Assembly: GCA_036703985.1 (NCBI GenBank)
Contig: DATNQN010000084.1
Span: 53,970 to 117,969, forward strand
Reading direction: 5' to 3'
Length of the DNA stretch: 64,000 nucleotides
From: Leptolyngbyaceae cyanobacterium
GTDB taxonomy: Bacteria > Cyanobacteriota > Cyanobacteriia > Cyanobacteriales > Aerosakkonemataceae
The translations under genes were made by a program, and so were the position numbers. The notes beneath the pieces were generated by a model that was given only the letters and a program-made list of their open reading frames with translations, was not told where the DNA came from and ran no database searches. Of this stretch, positions 1-10,339 are shown one piece after another; position 1 is the first letter of the stretch, and each line of letters opens with the position of its first letter.

Positions 1-30
1 GGTTACCGTAATAATACGAGGACTACCATA

Positions 31-3000
31 ATGTTAGTACTTCCCGGATATCAACTTACTGAAGCAATTCATGAAGGGGCAAAAACAATCATCTATCGCG
101 GCGTTAAACTACCTTCACAAACATCGGTAATTATTAAAACTCTTCTGGAAGAGTACCCGACTTTGGAAGAAATATCCCGATTGCGGCATGAATATAAAAT
201 TATTTTACCACTAAACATATCAGGTATTGCCAAACCAATTGCTTTAGAAAATTATAAAAATGGTTTAGCACTGATATTAGAAGATTTTCGGGGAAACTCC
301 CTCAAAAAATTAATTAGCACCCAAAAAATATCTATACTTGCTTTTTTATCTATTGCTCGTCAGTTGGCAGAAACTCTCCACGAGTTACATCAAAATCAGA
401 TTATTCATAAAGATATTAAACCTCAAAATATCCTGATCGATCCTCAAAACTGGCTCGTTAAACTGATCGACTTTAGTATCGCATCTCGCCTATCTAGAGA
501 AACTCCTTCAATTAGCAATCCCGATTTACTAGAAGGTACTCTCATCTATATGTCGCCGGAACAAACCGGGCGGATGAATCGCTCTCTAGATTATCGCACT
601 GATTTCTACTCTTTGGGGGTTACCTTTTACGAAATCCTGACAGGCGAACTGCCTTTTAATACCAATGACCCTCTGGAATTGGTACATTGCCATATTGCGA
701 AAATACCTGTATCGCCCCATCAGGTTAATCCGGAGATCCCCCTAGCGATATCCGAAATAGTAATGAAATTAATGGCGAAAAATGCTGAGGATAGATATCA
801 AAGCGCTTTGGGATTAAAAGCTGATATAGAAACTTGTTTTAATCAACTAGTTTTGGGCGGTGAAATTAGTAACTTCGTACCCGGAGAGATGGATAAATCC
901 GGCCAATTCCTGATTCCCCAAAAACTATATGGCAGGGAAGAAGAAGTTGCCAAACTATTAGAAACTTTTAATCGCGTTGCTACTGGTGCAACTGAAATGA
1001 TGCTAGTTTCAGGCTATTCCGGGATTGGCAAAACTTCCGTAGTTAACGAAGTACATAAGCCGATTGTACGGCAACGCGGTTATTTCAGTTCTGGTAAATT
1101 CGACCAATTTAAGCGAAATATACCTTACTCAGCACTCATCCAAGCATTTTCTGAATTAATACGTCAGTTATTAACAGAAAGTAAAGAGAAAATAGAAGTT
1201 TGGAAAACAAAATTATTAAAAGCATTAGGACAAAACGGACAAGTTATTATTGATGTAATTCCGGAAGTAGAATGGATCGTTGGCAAACAGCCAGAAGTAG
1301 TGCAATTGGGGCCAACCGAATCTCAAAATCGGTTCAATCGAGTATTTCAAAAGTTTATTGGCATATTTGCCCAAAAAGAACATCCATTAGTCTTATTTTT
1401 AGATGACTTGCAATGGGCGGATTCGGCTTCTTTAAAATTGATTGAATTGATAATGACCGATACAGCAAGCCAGTACTTATTGCTGATAGGAGCATATCGA
1501 GATAATGAAGTTAGTCCGACTCATGCCACGATTCAAACCATAGAAAAAATTCAACAAACTGGAGCAGTTGTTAATAATATTATTCTAGAAGCTTTGAGCT
1601 TGGAAAATATTTTGACTTTAGTTAATGATACTTTCGTTGAAACAGTTACATCCCCACATTTAAAGCAAGCGGAAAATACCGAATTAGCAAGGGTAAGACC
1701 TTTAGCTGAGTTAGTTTTTAACAAAACTCAGGGAAATCCTTTCTTTTTGACTACTTTATTGTCTACTTTGTATTCTGATAAGCTGCTAACCTTTGATTTT
1801 ACCGAGGGGCGTTGGTTGTGGGATTTAGAGCAGATTCAAGCTCTCGGTATTACTGATTATAATGTGGTTGAATTAGTAGCTAGAAATATCCAAAAATTAC
1901 CTGAAACTACGCAACAGGTTTTAAAATTAGCTGCTTGCATCGGTAATACGTTTAATTTAGATAATCTGGCAGTGGTGAACGAGCAATCTTTATTGACTAC
2001 TGCCGATGAGTTGTGGGAAGCATTGCAAGCTGGGTTGATTTTGCCCCTTTCATCAGATTACAAAATTCCCTTATTTGTTGATGAATTAGAACAGAAGTAT
2101 TTGCAGGATAAGGATTTAAGAGTAAGTTATAAATTTTTACATGACCGAGTACAGCAAGCTGCTTATTCTCTGATACCGGAATCGGAAAGAAAAGTCACTC
2201 ATTTAAAAATCGGTCGATTGCTGTTACAAAAAACGGCTAAGTTTGCTTTGGCAGAAAACATATTTGATATTGTTAATCAGTTGAATATAGGAATAGAATT
2301 TATTACCAAAGAAGCAGAGCAAGAAGAATTGGCGAGATTAAACTTGATGGCTGGAAAAAAAGCTTTAGCTGCTACTGCTTATGATGCTGCCGCTAGGTAT
2401 TTGAATGTGGGATTGCAATTACTTCCCCCAGATGGCTGGGAAAGAAAGTATGAATTGACGCGAGACTTATTTGTAGAAACGGCATCTGCGGAGTATCTCA
2501 ATATTAACTTCGATCGGGCCAAGCAATTGTCTGAGGTCGTATTAGAACGGGCAAAAACTTTGTTAGAGAAAGTCCCTGTTTACGAGACTCAAATTCAGTT
2601 TTACATAGCGCAAAATCAGATGCAAGCTGCGATAGATACTGCACTTCCGGTCTTGAAATTACTAGGGGTTAGGCTGCCAGAAAAACCAACAACACTCGAC
2701 ATTTTATTAGGTTTAATTCGCACGAAGTTAGTATTATCAGGAAAACAGATTGAGAACTTAGCGAACCTTCCGGAAATGACTGATTCCTATAAGCTAGCAG
2801 CAATGGGGATATTGATGAATATTACTTCCCCTGTTTTTATGGCCAGACCAGCCATGTTCCCACTAATTATATTTGCTATGCTGAATTTAGGATTCAAATA
2901 TGGCAATTGTTCATTTTCGGCTTTAGCATATGTGATTTATGGTTTGTTGCTATGTGGAAGTCTAGGAGATATCGAATCGGGTTATCGATTTGGACAACTA

Positions 3001-5595
3001 GCATTGCAAATTCTCGAAAAATATGATGCCAAAAAACTAAAACCGATCGTATATGTAACATTTAATTCGGGAATCAGACAGTGGAAAGAGCCTGCAATCA
3101 AGTCAATTCAACCTTTTGTGGAAACAATTGCTGTTGGGCTAGAAGTAGGAGATATAGAATATGCTTGTCATCATGCTAGGTATTACTGTTCTTACCCTTA
3201 CTTAACTGGAGAGCATCTAGAATCATTAGCACAGAAACAAGCAAAATATATGAAAATGTTGGTAAATTTCCAACAGGAAATTCAAATAAATTATACGCAA
3301 ATATGGAGCCAAGTAGTTTTAAACTTACTCGGCGTATCTAAAGATAAATACCGTTTAGTAGGAGAAATGTTTGATGAAGATGAAAAGCTACCGATTTTTA
3401 AAAATACTAATAATGTGGTGTGCCTGTTTCATTTTTATTGTTTAAAGGCTGGTTTATTGTATCTTTTTAAAGAATATACGCGGTCTCTCGAACTAGCAAA
3501 ATTAGCTGAAAAATATATAGAAGGTGGGTTTGCAGCTTTGCCTCTGACTGCACACAATCTTTACTATTCTTTGGCGCTACTAGCTTTGTGTTATAACAGT
3601 TCAAAGAGGCAAAAAAGAGTTTATCTGAAAAAGGTAATCTCGAATCAGAAAAAACTAAAAAAATGGGCATTTCATGCACCAGATAATTATCAGCATAAGT
3701 ACGAGCTTGTAGAAGCAGAGAAGGCGCGAGTTTTAGGTGAAGAGATCAGAGCGATCGAATATTACCAACGTGCGATCGAAGGAGCTAAGAAACAAGGATA
3801 CATTCAAGAAGAAGCGCTGGCAAATGAACTAGCAGCAGAGTTTCATTTTTCACAGGGCAGGGAGAAGGTTGGTCAAACTTATTTGACGGATGCTTATTAC
3901 GGTTATGTTCGTTGGGGTGCTAAAGCAAAAGTAAAAGATTTAGAAGAAAGATATCCTCAGTTCTTCTCTCAAATACTAAAACGGGAACCAACTGACATAG
4001 ATATTAATCGCACAACAACCTCTACCAGTACCACGGGAGGTAGTGCATCTGCTTTGGATTTAGTCACGGTGACGAAGGCATCACAAGCGATTTCTTCAGA
4101 AATTGTTTTGGACAAGTTGCTTTCTAAGTTAATGCAGATCACGATTGAGAATGTTGGTGCTTCTAAAGGTTATTTGTTGTTATCAAAATCTGGTAAGTTG
4201 GTGCTGGTAGCAGAGGGTGCTGTGGAAAAAAGTAAAGTGCGCGTACTGCCATCAGTTCCCGTTGAATCTCGTCCGGATTTACCATTATCGATTATTAATT
4301 ACGTAGAAAGAAGCCAACAAACTATAGTCTTAAATAATTCAACAGTTGAGGGACTATTTACTAACGATCCTTACATCCTGAAAGCTCAACCGAAATCAAT
4401 TTTTTGCTGGCCGCTTACTCATAAAGGAAAGTTTACTGGCGTCCTTTATTTAGAAAATAATTTGAGTGTGGGTGCTTTTACGTCAGCGCGGTTGTCTGTT
4501 TTAAAACTTTTAGCGGCACAAGCATCTATTTCTTTAGAGAATGCAAATCTTTACGAGGAGTTGCAAACTTACTCTCAACAACTGGAAGCGAAAAATCAAG
4601 AATTGGATAGTAAGAATGAGGCTTTGCAAAAGTCAGAAGCGCAGTTAAAAGAAAAGAATGAAGCTCTGGAAAAATATTTGCACAAGTTGCAACAAACGCA
4701 AGCTCAATTAGTGCAAACTGAAAAGATATCTAGTTTAGGACAACTGGTGGCGGGCGTAGCTCATGAGGTGAATAATCCAGTGAGTTTTATTAATGGCAAT
4801 TTGCATCATGCTTCTGAGTACGTACAAGATTTGTTGAATATTTTGAATCTTTACCAGCATCATTTCCCCAATCCTCCAGCTGAGATTCAAGAAGAGATAG
4901 AAACAATAGAGCTGGAATACGTGAAGGAAGACCTGCCTAAAATGCTTTCTTCGATGCAAGTTGGTACTGACAGGATTAGAGAAATTATGCAGTCGTTACG
5001 GAATTTCTCGCGGGTTGATGATGGGAGTGCTAAGTCAGTAAATATCCACGATGGGTTGGAAAGTACGTTGATGATTTTGCAACATCGTTTGAAAGCTAAG
5101 GGAGAATTAAAGGCGATTCGGGTGGTGAAGGAGTACGGTAATTTACGGAAAGTTGAGTGTTACGGTGGACAGTTAAATCAGGTGTTTATGAATATTTTGG
5201 CAAATGCTATTGATGCAATGGAAGAGGAAAGAGTTGTTAGCGAGAAGGAAATTAGGATTAGTACCAAACTAGAAAATAGGCCATTAATAATCGATGAGGA
5301 AGAGTCTAAATATTCATCAATTCCTAATACCCAATTTGTTATAATTCGGATTAAGGATAACGGCCCCGGTATGACGGAAGAAGTACGTTCTAAGTTATTC
5401 AATCCTTTCTTTACTACAAAACCCATAGGTAAAGGTACTGGTTTGGGTTTGTCGATTAGTTATCAAATTGTGGTGGAGAAACACGGAGGTAAAATTGAGT
5501 GTATTTCTGCACCGGGAGAGGGAACAGAGTTTGTAATTATGATTCCCATTGAGCAGAAAAAATTTCAGAAAGTGGCTTACTCTGAACTTGCCTAA
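31..5595 (+). CDS. Hybrid Ser/Thr kinase - AAA ATPase - GAF - histidine kinase
   Basis: This is a 1854-residue cytoplasmic multidomain signalling protein. The N-terminal 270 residues are an Hanks-type kinase with HKDIKPQN catalytic loop and an APE-like segment (MSPEQ). The metal-binding DFG is DFS, as I recall from other cyanobacterial hybrids of this type. Next comes a large AAA/STAND ATPase module with P-loop GYSGIGKT (about residue 330) and Walker B LFLDDLQWAD, then a TPR-like helical region (about 750-1330), a GAF domain (about 1350-1500), a coiled coil, and a histidine kinase core. That core has AHEVNNP with the phospho-accepting His near 1578, the N box, DNGPGM and GKGTGLGLS. No receiver domain follows, so the response regulator is elsewhere. 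The start ATG at 31 follows a short leader with GAGGA-like bases. The family is well known in filamentous cyanobacteria; the ligand and the target are unknown. Confidence 0.93.
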   Translation: MLVLPGYQLTEAIHEGAKTIIYRGVKLPSQTSVIIKTLLEEYPTLEEISRLRHEYKIILPLNISGIAKPIALENYKNGLALILEDFRGNSLKKLISTQKISILAFLSIARQLAETLHELHQNQIIHKDIKPQNILIDPQNWLVKLIDFSIASRLSRETPSISNPDLLEGTLIYMSPEQTGRMNRSLDYRTDFYSLGVTFYEILTGELPFNTNDPLELVHCHIAKIPVSPHQVNPEIPLAISEIVMKLMAKNAEDRYQSALGLKADIETCFNQLVLGGEISNFVPGEMDKSGQFLIPQKLYGREEEVAKLLETFNRVATGATEMMLVSGYSGIGKTSVVNEVHKPIVRQRGYFSSGKFDQFKRNIPYSALIQAFSELIRQLLTESKEKIEVWKTKLLKALGQNGQVIIDVIPEVEWIVGKQPEVVQLGPTESQNRFNRVFQKFIGIFAQKEHPLVLFLDDLQWADSASLKLIELIMTDTASQYLLLIGAYRDNEVSPTHATIQTIEKIQQTGAVVNNIILEALSLENILTLVNDTFVETVTSPHLKQAENTELARVRPLAELVFNKTQGNPFFLTTLLSTLYSDKLLTFDFTEGRWLWDLEQIQALGITDYNVVELVARNIQKLPETTQQVLKLAACIGNTFNLDNLAVVNEQSLLTTADELWEALQAGLILPLSSDYKIPLFVDELEQKYLQDKDLRVSYKFLHDRVQQAAYSLIPESERKVTHLKIGRLLLQKTAKFALAENIFDIVNQLNIGIEFITKEAEQEELARLNLMAGKKALAATAYDAAARYLNVGLQLLPPDGWERKYELTRDLFVETASAEYLNINFDRAKQLSEVVLERAKTLLEKVPVYETQIQFYIAQNQMQAAIDTALPVLKLLGVRLPEKPTTLDILLGLIRTKLVLSGKQIENLANLPEMTDSYKLAAMGILMNITSPVFMARPAMFPLIIFAMLNLGFKYGNCSFSALAYVIYGLLLCGSLGDIESGYRFGQLALQILEKYDAKKLKPIVYVTFNSGIRQWKEPAIKSIQPFVETIAVGLEVGDIEYACHHARYYCSYPYLTGEHLESLAQKQAKYMKMLVNFQQEIQINYTQIWSQVVLNLLGVSKDKYRLVGEMFDEDEKLPIFKNTNNVVCLFHFYCLKAGLLYLFKEYTRSLELAKLAEKYIEGGFAALPLTAHNLYYSLALLALCYNSSKRQKRVYLKKVISNQKKLKKWAFHAPDNYQHKYELVEAEKARVLGEEIRAIEYYQRAIEGAKKQGYIQEEALANELAAEFHFSQGREKVGQTYLTDAYYGYVRWGAKAKVKDLEERYPQFFSQILKREPTDIDINRTTTSTSTTGGSASALDLVTVTKASQAISSEIVLDKLLSKLMQITIENVGASKGYLLLSKSGKLVLVAEGAVEKSKVRVLPSVPVESRPDLPLSIINYVERSQQTIVLNNSTVEGLFTNDPYILKAQPKSIFCWPLTHKGKFTGVLYLENNLSVGAFTSARLSVLKLLAAQASISLENANLYEELQTYSQQLEAKNQELDSKNEALQKSEAQLKEKNEALEKYLHKLQQTQAQLVQTEKISSLGQLVAGVAHEVNNPVSFINGNLHHASEYVQDLLNILNLYQHHFPNPPAEIQEEIETIELEYVKEDLPKMLSSMQVGTDRIREIMQSLRNFSRVDDGSAKSVNIHDGLESTLMILQHRLKAKGELKAIRVVKEYGNLRKVECYGGQLNQVFMNILANAIDAMEEERVVSEKEIRISTKLENRPLIIDEEESKYSSIPNTQFVIIRIKDNGPGMTEEVRSKLFNPFFTTKPIGKGTGLGLSISYQIVVEKHGGKIECISAPGEGTEFVIMIPIEQKKFQKVAYSELA

Positions 5596-5619
5596 TTGAG
5601 AAGAACCCCCGTTGTCAAT

Positions 5620-6999
5620 TTATAAGGCGGCTAGTGCTTTCTGATGCAGTACAGGATGCCTATCCTTGACAATCAGATGCAGGTTGTCTGAAGGGGCGAG
5701 GGTGGGGCCACGGCGTACAGGCTTGATGGAGTGTCCGGATGCTAAATCCAAGTCTAAGTTACGCAAGAGCGTAGCCAGTACTAACTTCATTTGAAACTGA
5801 GCAAATGCCATCCCAATACAACTACGATTACCACCGCCAAAAGGAAAATATTCGTATGGTGAAAATTGCCTTTCTAAGAAGCGCTCTGGCTGAAAATGCT
5901 TCGGTTCTGGGTACAAATCTTCTCTTTGGTGAGTCAAATAAATGCAGGGAACTAACACAGTACCCGGATTGAATTGAAAATCCCCAATCTGTAATGGGGA
6001 ATTTAAAATGCGACTTGGGGTAGCTAAACCTACTGGATAGATCCGTAGTGTTTCAGAAACTACCGCAGTAAGATAGGGAAGTCGAGCGATCGCACTTAGG
6101 TCAGCATCAGCATCTATAGTGCCAATTTCATCAAGAAGTTTGCTCTTAACTTCTGGCAGATAGTGAATCCAGTACAATGCCCAAGCTAGTGCGGTTGCTG
6201 TAGTTTCATGACCCGTGAACAATAGCGTGAGGAGTTGATCTCGTAATTCGGCATCGGTCAAAGGTTGACCTGTTTCATCTACAGTCATTAGTAATAAGGT
6301 AAGAATGTCGGTACGTTCTTCTTCAATTGGCTGCTGCCGTCGCTCTTCTATTTCGTCAATCAGCAATTGGATTATTTGCTTACGCAAGCGCACAAATTGC
6401 CCCCACGGACTCCAAGCGCCCAAGTCCTGGCGCATGGCAGGAAAAAAAAGCTGTGCAGCATTTAAAGGAGAACTTATTGAGTCTACGAAGGTGCTAAGTA
6501 GTTCTCGAAGGAGGTCGTATCGTTGTCCCTGATTTATGCCAAAAATAGCTTGCAGGATTACGCGCAGGGTAATTTCTTGCATTGATGAACGGACTGGAAA
6601 AGCTTTACCAATTGTCCACCCACTCAATACTTGTTGGGCGATTTTGCTGATGAGTTGGCTGTAAGCCCGCATTCGTTCGCCATGAAAAGGGGGCAGGAGA
6701 AGTCGTCGCAAGCGTTGATGGCTTTGCCCATCAAGCACTCCTAGAGATTGTTCTCCTAAAAGCGGTTCTAAAAGGGGCTTGCTACCACGACCAACATCAA
6801 ACAAATTTCGATCGGCTGTAAAAATTTCTTCGATCGCTTGCGGGTGACTTAAGTACACTACTGGAGAATCCGTATTCCTTCCTATAGTGAAAGCATCACC
6901 GTAGCGCTTTTGCCGTGCTTCTAAGTATTCTATGGGTCGGAGAACAAACTGAAGTGTCTCTAACCAAACTGGAGCCTGGGGGCCATCAGGGAGTTTCAA
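5620..6999 (-). CDS. Cytochrome P450, CYP110-like
   Basis: This is a soluble 459-residue haem monooxygenase with all the hallmark motifs. The I-helix oxygen-binding motif FTGHETT is at 261-267, the K-helix ExxR (ETLR) is at 316-319, and the haem-ligand loop FGGGNRSCIG has the thiolate Cys at 394. The N terminus is proline-rich and has no membrane anchor. The overall pattern (RNLFDVGRG, LDGQSHQRLRRLLLPPFHG) is what I associate with the cyanobacterial CYP110 group, whose members oxidise fatty acids or terpenoids. It is transcribed divergently from the UbiA-type prenyltransferase gene, 376 to 415 bp away, which hints at terpenoid tailoring but does not prove it. The substrate is unknown. No electron-transfer partner is adjacent. 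Confidence 0.93.
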   Translation of the reverse strand: MKLPDGPQAPVWLETLQFVLRPIEYLEARQKRYGDAFTIGRNTDSPVVYLSHPQAIEEIFTADRNLFDVGRGSKPLLEPLLGEQSLGVLDGQSHQRLRRLLLPPFHGERMRAYSQLISKIAQQVLSGWTIGKAFPVRSSMQEITLRVILQAIFGINQGQRYDLLRELLSTFVDSISSPLNAAQLFFPAMRQDLGAWSPWGQFVRLRKQIIQLLIDEIEERRQQPIEEERTDILTLLLMTVDETGQPLTDAELRDQLLTLLFTGHETTATALAWALYWIHYLPEVKSKLLDEIGTIDADADLSAIARLPYLTAVVSETLRIYPVGLATPSRILNSPLQIGDFQFNPGTVLVPCIYLTHQREDLYPEPKHFQPERFLERQFSPYEYFPFGGGNRSCIGMAFAQFQMKLVLATLLRNLDLDLASGHSIKPVRRGPTLAPSDNLHLIVKDRHPVLHQKALAAL

Positions 7000-7375
7000 G
7001 GGTTTTTTTTCCTTTTTATGTAAAAGTTGATGCTGAGGAGATATTATCTCTTGAGTTTGGCTTTAGCGATCGACTTCGCACATTTTGGGCAGCCGCAAAA
7101 TAGTTCACGAGCTTCTTATTTAACTGAAATCCTTATTAATTCAAGGTTTACGACGATTAAGCTAATAAAGCTGCGATCGGTTTTTCCCGTACTTGGTAAA
7201 AATTGATATTAGAAAAAGTTATTATATTTTTTTATTAAGTTAATGTATTCAAATAACATTAGAGTACAGTAAATCTACTAAATGGCAGATTTACTGATAT
7301 GATTGACCATGTTCAGTGACACAAATCACCGACAAATAAAGATTAACAGAATAATCATCCTACGGCTTCAGTTAG
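7000..7375. promoter_or_regulatory. Divergent intergenic region, P450 / UbiA
   Basis: These 376 AT-rich bases separate two divergent genes and must hold both promoters. I see no convincing RNA gene, long inverted repeat or unambiguous sigma70 box. Confidence 0.4.
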
Positions 7376-7414
7376 TTGATGGGAAAATTCTGGTTTACAG
7401 GGTGTGAAGAAAAA

Positions 7415-8329
7415 ATGTCAGTACAAGCAAAAGTGTTATCAACCGTTAGGGCTTTAATTGCAAAAATCTACCGAAGCCTCCGACATGAAGCGTGGCTGAG
7501 TTGGCAATTCATCGGCGGCGATATTTCAGCATCGATGATACCTGGGTTACTATTTATGATGGCGGCGTGGAAAACTCATCCGACTAATGTGCTTGACTTA
7601 TTGCTTGTACTGGCACGCGGCATTGTTTACTTTTGGCTGTATATCATGCCGTTTTGCATATCGAACCAAATAGTTGGTATTGATGAAGATCGGATTAATA
7701 AACCCCATCGTCCACTGGTGAAAGGTGATGTTTCACCTCTAGGTGCAAAGGTGCGATTGGCTGTGACGATGGTGTTGTTTGGATTGGTGGGATGGTGGTT
7801 TGGTGTTTTAGAGTGGGCGCTGCTTTGGCAAGGTTGTATTATTCTGCACAATTTAGGTAGTGGTTCTAAGCACTGGATTACCAAGAATCTGTTCATAGGA
7901 GTAGGTACTCTTGCTCTACTTGCAGCGGCTTGGCAATTGGTAACGCCGATTACATCGATCGCTTGGCAGTGGATCTTGGTGGTAGCTGGTGTGTGGCTAT
8001 TTTTAGCGGCTATTCAGGATCTGCGGGATATTGATGGCGATCGCGCAATTGGCAGAAACACTTTCCCGATCGCTTTTGGAGAAACTGCAAGTCGAGTGGT
8101 GTTAAGTTCCGGCTTTGCACTTTTACCTTTGGTGACTCATTTCGGATTGATGATGCCAGCAGGTTTAACCGAAAATGTGATATTGTGCGATGTTTTTTTG
8201 GCAGTTTTGAGTTTAACGATCGCGGTACGAGTGATTTCTTGCCGCTTCCCAAAAGCCGATCATTATAGTTATATGTTATTCACCTATTGGTTTTGTTCGG
8301 TACTCGGTTGTGCGATCGCGATTATTTAA
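7415..8329 (+). CDS. UbiA-family integral membrane prenyltransferase
   Basis: This is a polytopic membrane protein (about 304 residues from the chosen start) with both aspartate-rich motifs of the UbiA superfamily. The first is N-Q-I-V-G-I-D-E-D followed by RINKPHRPLVKG, where diphosphate is bound through Mg2+. The second is DLRDIDGDRAIGRNTFPI in a later loop. About eight hydrophobic segments surround them. UbiA enzymes transfer or cyclise isoprenoid chains; the acceptor cannot be told here, and it does not look like a standard ChlG, UbiA or CtaB. The frame opens earlier (TTG 7376, ATG 7379), but ATG 7415 has a GAAG stretch just upstream and begins the family-like region. Its divergent neighbour is a P450, so a small terpenoid-modifying pair is possible. 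Confidence 0.85.
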   Translation: MSVQAKVLSTVRALIAKIYRSLRHEAWLSWQFIGGDISASMIPGLLFMMAAWKTHPTNVLDLLLVLARGIVYFWLYIMPFCISNQIVGIDEDRINKPHRPLVKGDVSPLGAKVRLAVTMVLFGLVGWWFGVLEWALLWQGCIILHNLGSGSKHWITKNLFIGVGTLALLAAAWQLVTPITSIAWQWILVVAGVWLFLAAIQDLRDIDGDRAIGRNTFPIAFGETASRVVLSSGFALLPLVTHFGLMMPAGLTENVILCDVFLAVLSLTIAVRVISCRFPKADHYSYMLFTYWFCSVLGCAIAII

Positions 8330-8568
8330 AATATTTGGTCGTTTTCACTCCACGTTCAGCGGTATTCTTATATATATATAGATAGTTCTAGTTAAACTAC
8401 GCAAATACGCAAATTCTGTCCGACTCGGATGGATATTGAAACAGAAGCCTATATTTTGCTACTCTGCTTTCCCGCAAACCGCTATCCTTGATGTTAATCT
8501 CGACACATGGGGCAATTTCCTAGCGTTAATTGTCCTACGGCGCTAAAAATATTAGGGATGGCTGTATA

Positions 8569-9432
8569 TTGAATTTTAAAATCGAAAACCTTACGTCCGA
8601 GCAAGTAGTTGCGATCGGTGCGATCCGTAACAAGTGGAGATCGATCGCTCTTTCCACCGAGAGGATCGATCGTCAAAAAGCAGCTTTAGCGATCGAAGCT
8701 GTTTACCGCGAAATCGGTCTTCCGGAACCGAAAATACAATTTTTTGATAGCCCCTATGCCGTTTTGCAAAAACCTCCCTCCTTACTGGGGAGTTTTCTGG
8801 GGAGTTTGTTGAGGGGCAAAATCGAGAAGCAACTGGAAATTCCACCGGGTAGCCAATTGGGAAGTCTGGTAGAGAATAATTTGGAAATGGAAGCGATCGA
8901 TCCGCTGAAAAGATATCTCTGGACTCCTCTGACAAAACAACTGGGAGTTCAACTCGGTAATTCTTTATGGAAGCAACTGAGAAACCAACTGACTAGTCAA
9001 AATGATAACTGCATACAACCAGAATTATGGGCAGTTTATGCTAGTGCATTTGATTATTGTATTTCAGTTTTAAACTGCGAATACTCGCCCGACAAGTGGG
9101 AAGTACTTCAATCTGTCGCTAGAGAATGCGGTTGGATTTTCCCGTGGAAGAAAACTTGCTTTGTTTGCGATCGACCATCAAAACTCAGCTTTGATAACGA
9201 AAGACGCCTTCATGCAGAAGGGACGCCAGCAATTGAGTTCACAGACGGATTTAGCGTGTATGCCTATCATGGTGTAGTCATACCCGAAAAATATGGCGCG
9301 ATATCACCCCAAAAATGGGAAGCGCAGTGGATTTTAGAAGAGAAAGACCCGGAACTGAAACAAGTGTTAGTTTACGGAATTGGGATGCTAAGAATTCGTC
9401 GAGAATTAGGAAATATTGAAATAGATTTTTAA
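8569..9432 (+). CDS. Conserved hypothetical protein (DUF6745-like N terminus)
   Basis: The product is a cytoplasmic protein of about 287 residues. Its start LTSEQVVAIGAIRNKWRSIA, then DRQKAALAIEAVYREIGLPEP and the segment F-F-D-S-P-Y-A, resembles a family common in cyanobacterial genomes, often found with leucine-rich or repeat proteins. The later part has aromatic patches (ARECGWIFPWKKTCFVCDRP) with a Cys-x2-Cys, and a conserved-looking HAEGTPAIEF then GFSVYAYHGV. No enzyme motif is recognised. No ATG is available. TTG 8569 has an AGGGATGG stretch about ten bases upstream and is preferred to TTG 8530. The stop lies two bases before a dispersed repeat. Confidence 0.75.
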   Translation: MNFKIENLTSEQVVAIGAIRNKWRSIALSTERIDRQKAALAIEAVYREIGLPEPKIQFFDSPYAVLQKPPSLLGSFLGSLLRGKIEKQLEIPPGSQLGSLVENNLEMEAIDPLKRYLWTPLTKQLGVQLGNSLWKQLRNQLTSQNDNCIQPELWAVYASAFDYCISVLNCEYSPDKWEVLQSVARECGWIFPWKKTCFVCDRPSKLSFDNERRLHAEGTPAIEFTDGFSVYAYHGVVIPEKYGAISPQKWEAQWILEEKDPELKQVLVYGIGMLRIRRELGNIEIDF

Positions 9433-9433
9433 C

Positions 9434-9566
9434 TAAGTAGGATGGTATGGATAAACGCACATGGGCAGGGCGGGTAAGATAAGCGAGTAAAACAGTTGGA
9501 TACCAAGCACTATAACTAAACCCGCCCCTACAAATCTACCTTCGTATTTTCACGCTTACCTACTTA
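9434..9566. repeat. Dispersed MITE-like repeat, copy A
   Basis: This 133-bp element is related to 46738-46867. It has imperfect terminal inverted repeats (TAAGTAGG at the left, CCTACTTA at the right), inner inverted segments (GGCAGGGCGGGT against ACCCGCCCCTAC) and the shared block CCCCTACAAATCTACCTTCG. It carries no open reading frame. Its right end supplies the last codons and the TAG stop of the sirtuin gene on the minus strand. Confidence 0.75.
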
Positions 9567-10303
9567 CTAATTGCTAACAGTTGCGGTAAAATTTCTTCCG
9601 CACGTCCCAGGTATTGTTCTTGGAAGGATGGATTGGGCGGATCGATCGGCTCCAAATTTACCATAATCGTTCTGGCACCGACGTAAGCTGCTGACCTGAC
9701 AAAGTTAGCCGCAGGATATACTACACCCGATGTACCGACAGCAATAAATAAATTGCATTCGCGAAGCGATCGTTTTGACTGCCAATCTGCAAGTGCTGAA
9801 AGGTACTCGCCAAACAGTACGATATCTGGGCGCAACATATGACCGCACGAAGGACAAGAAGGAATCGAGTCTGTATGCAGGTTCTCTTCTGAATAAGGTT
9901 CTAAAGTACACTTTGGATTCGTACACTTTGTTCTGTGTACGTTTCCGTGCAATTCGATTACATTTCGACTCCCCGCACGCTGATGCAGTCCGTCTACATT
10001 CTGAGTAATTAAAGTGAAAGACTGCTCAGCCTGAAGACGATTTTCCAAATTGGCAAGTGCGATATGCGCTGCATTAGGGGTAGCTTGTCTGGCAACTATA
10101 CGGAAGTTGCTAAAGTAATGCCACAAACCAGCCGGGTCTTCTTCGATCGCCTCAACGGATGTATATTTTTTTGTAGAAGATTCTTCACCTATGCTGCCAG
10201 ATCCGCGAAAGGTAGGGAGTCCTGAAGCTACCGAAATTCCTGCTCCGGTTAGCACGACGATATTTGCATAGTTGGAGAAATCGATCGGAATAAGCTCACT
10301 CAT
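9560..10303 (-). CDS. NAD-dependent protein deacylase, Sir2 family
   Basis: This is a compact bacterial sirtuin of about 247 residues that removes acyl groups from lysines using NAD. The sequence shows the NAD-binding GAGISVASGLPTFRG, the TQNVDGLHQRAG motif, the catalytic His in IELHGNVH, four zinc-binding cysteines (CTNPKC and CPSCG), LRPDIVLFGE, and the GTSGVVYPAA nucleotide-binding loop near the C terminus. The length is normal for a CobB-type enzyme. I prefer the ATG at 10303 (MSELIPID) to the one at 10318, though neither has a clear Shine-Dalgarno. The stop codon lies inside a dispersed repeat, so the C terminus (ISK) seems to have been set by that insertion. Confidence 0.92.
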   Translation of the reverse strand: MSELIPIDFSNYANIVVLTGAGISVASGLPTFRGSGSIGEESSTKKYTSVEAIEEDPAGLWHYFSNFRIVARQATPNAAHIALANLENRLQAEQSFTLITQNVDGLHQRAGSRNVIELHGNVHRTKCTNPKCTLEPYSEENLHTDSIPSCPSCGHMLRPDIVLFGEYLSALADWQSKRSLRECNLFIAVGTSGVVYPAANFVRSAAYVGARTIMVNLEPIDPPNPSFQEQYLGRAEEILPQLLAISK

Positions 10304-10339
10304 CGTCAGTACCCGCATTGGCGTTTTGATAATTAACTC

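Noticed and set aside
8591..8935. 114-codon minus-strand frame opposite the hypothetical gene at 8569
   Set aside because: No start signal; the opposite strand has family-like sequence throughout.
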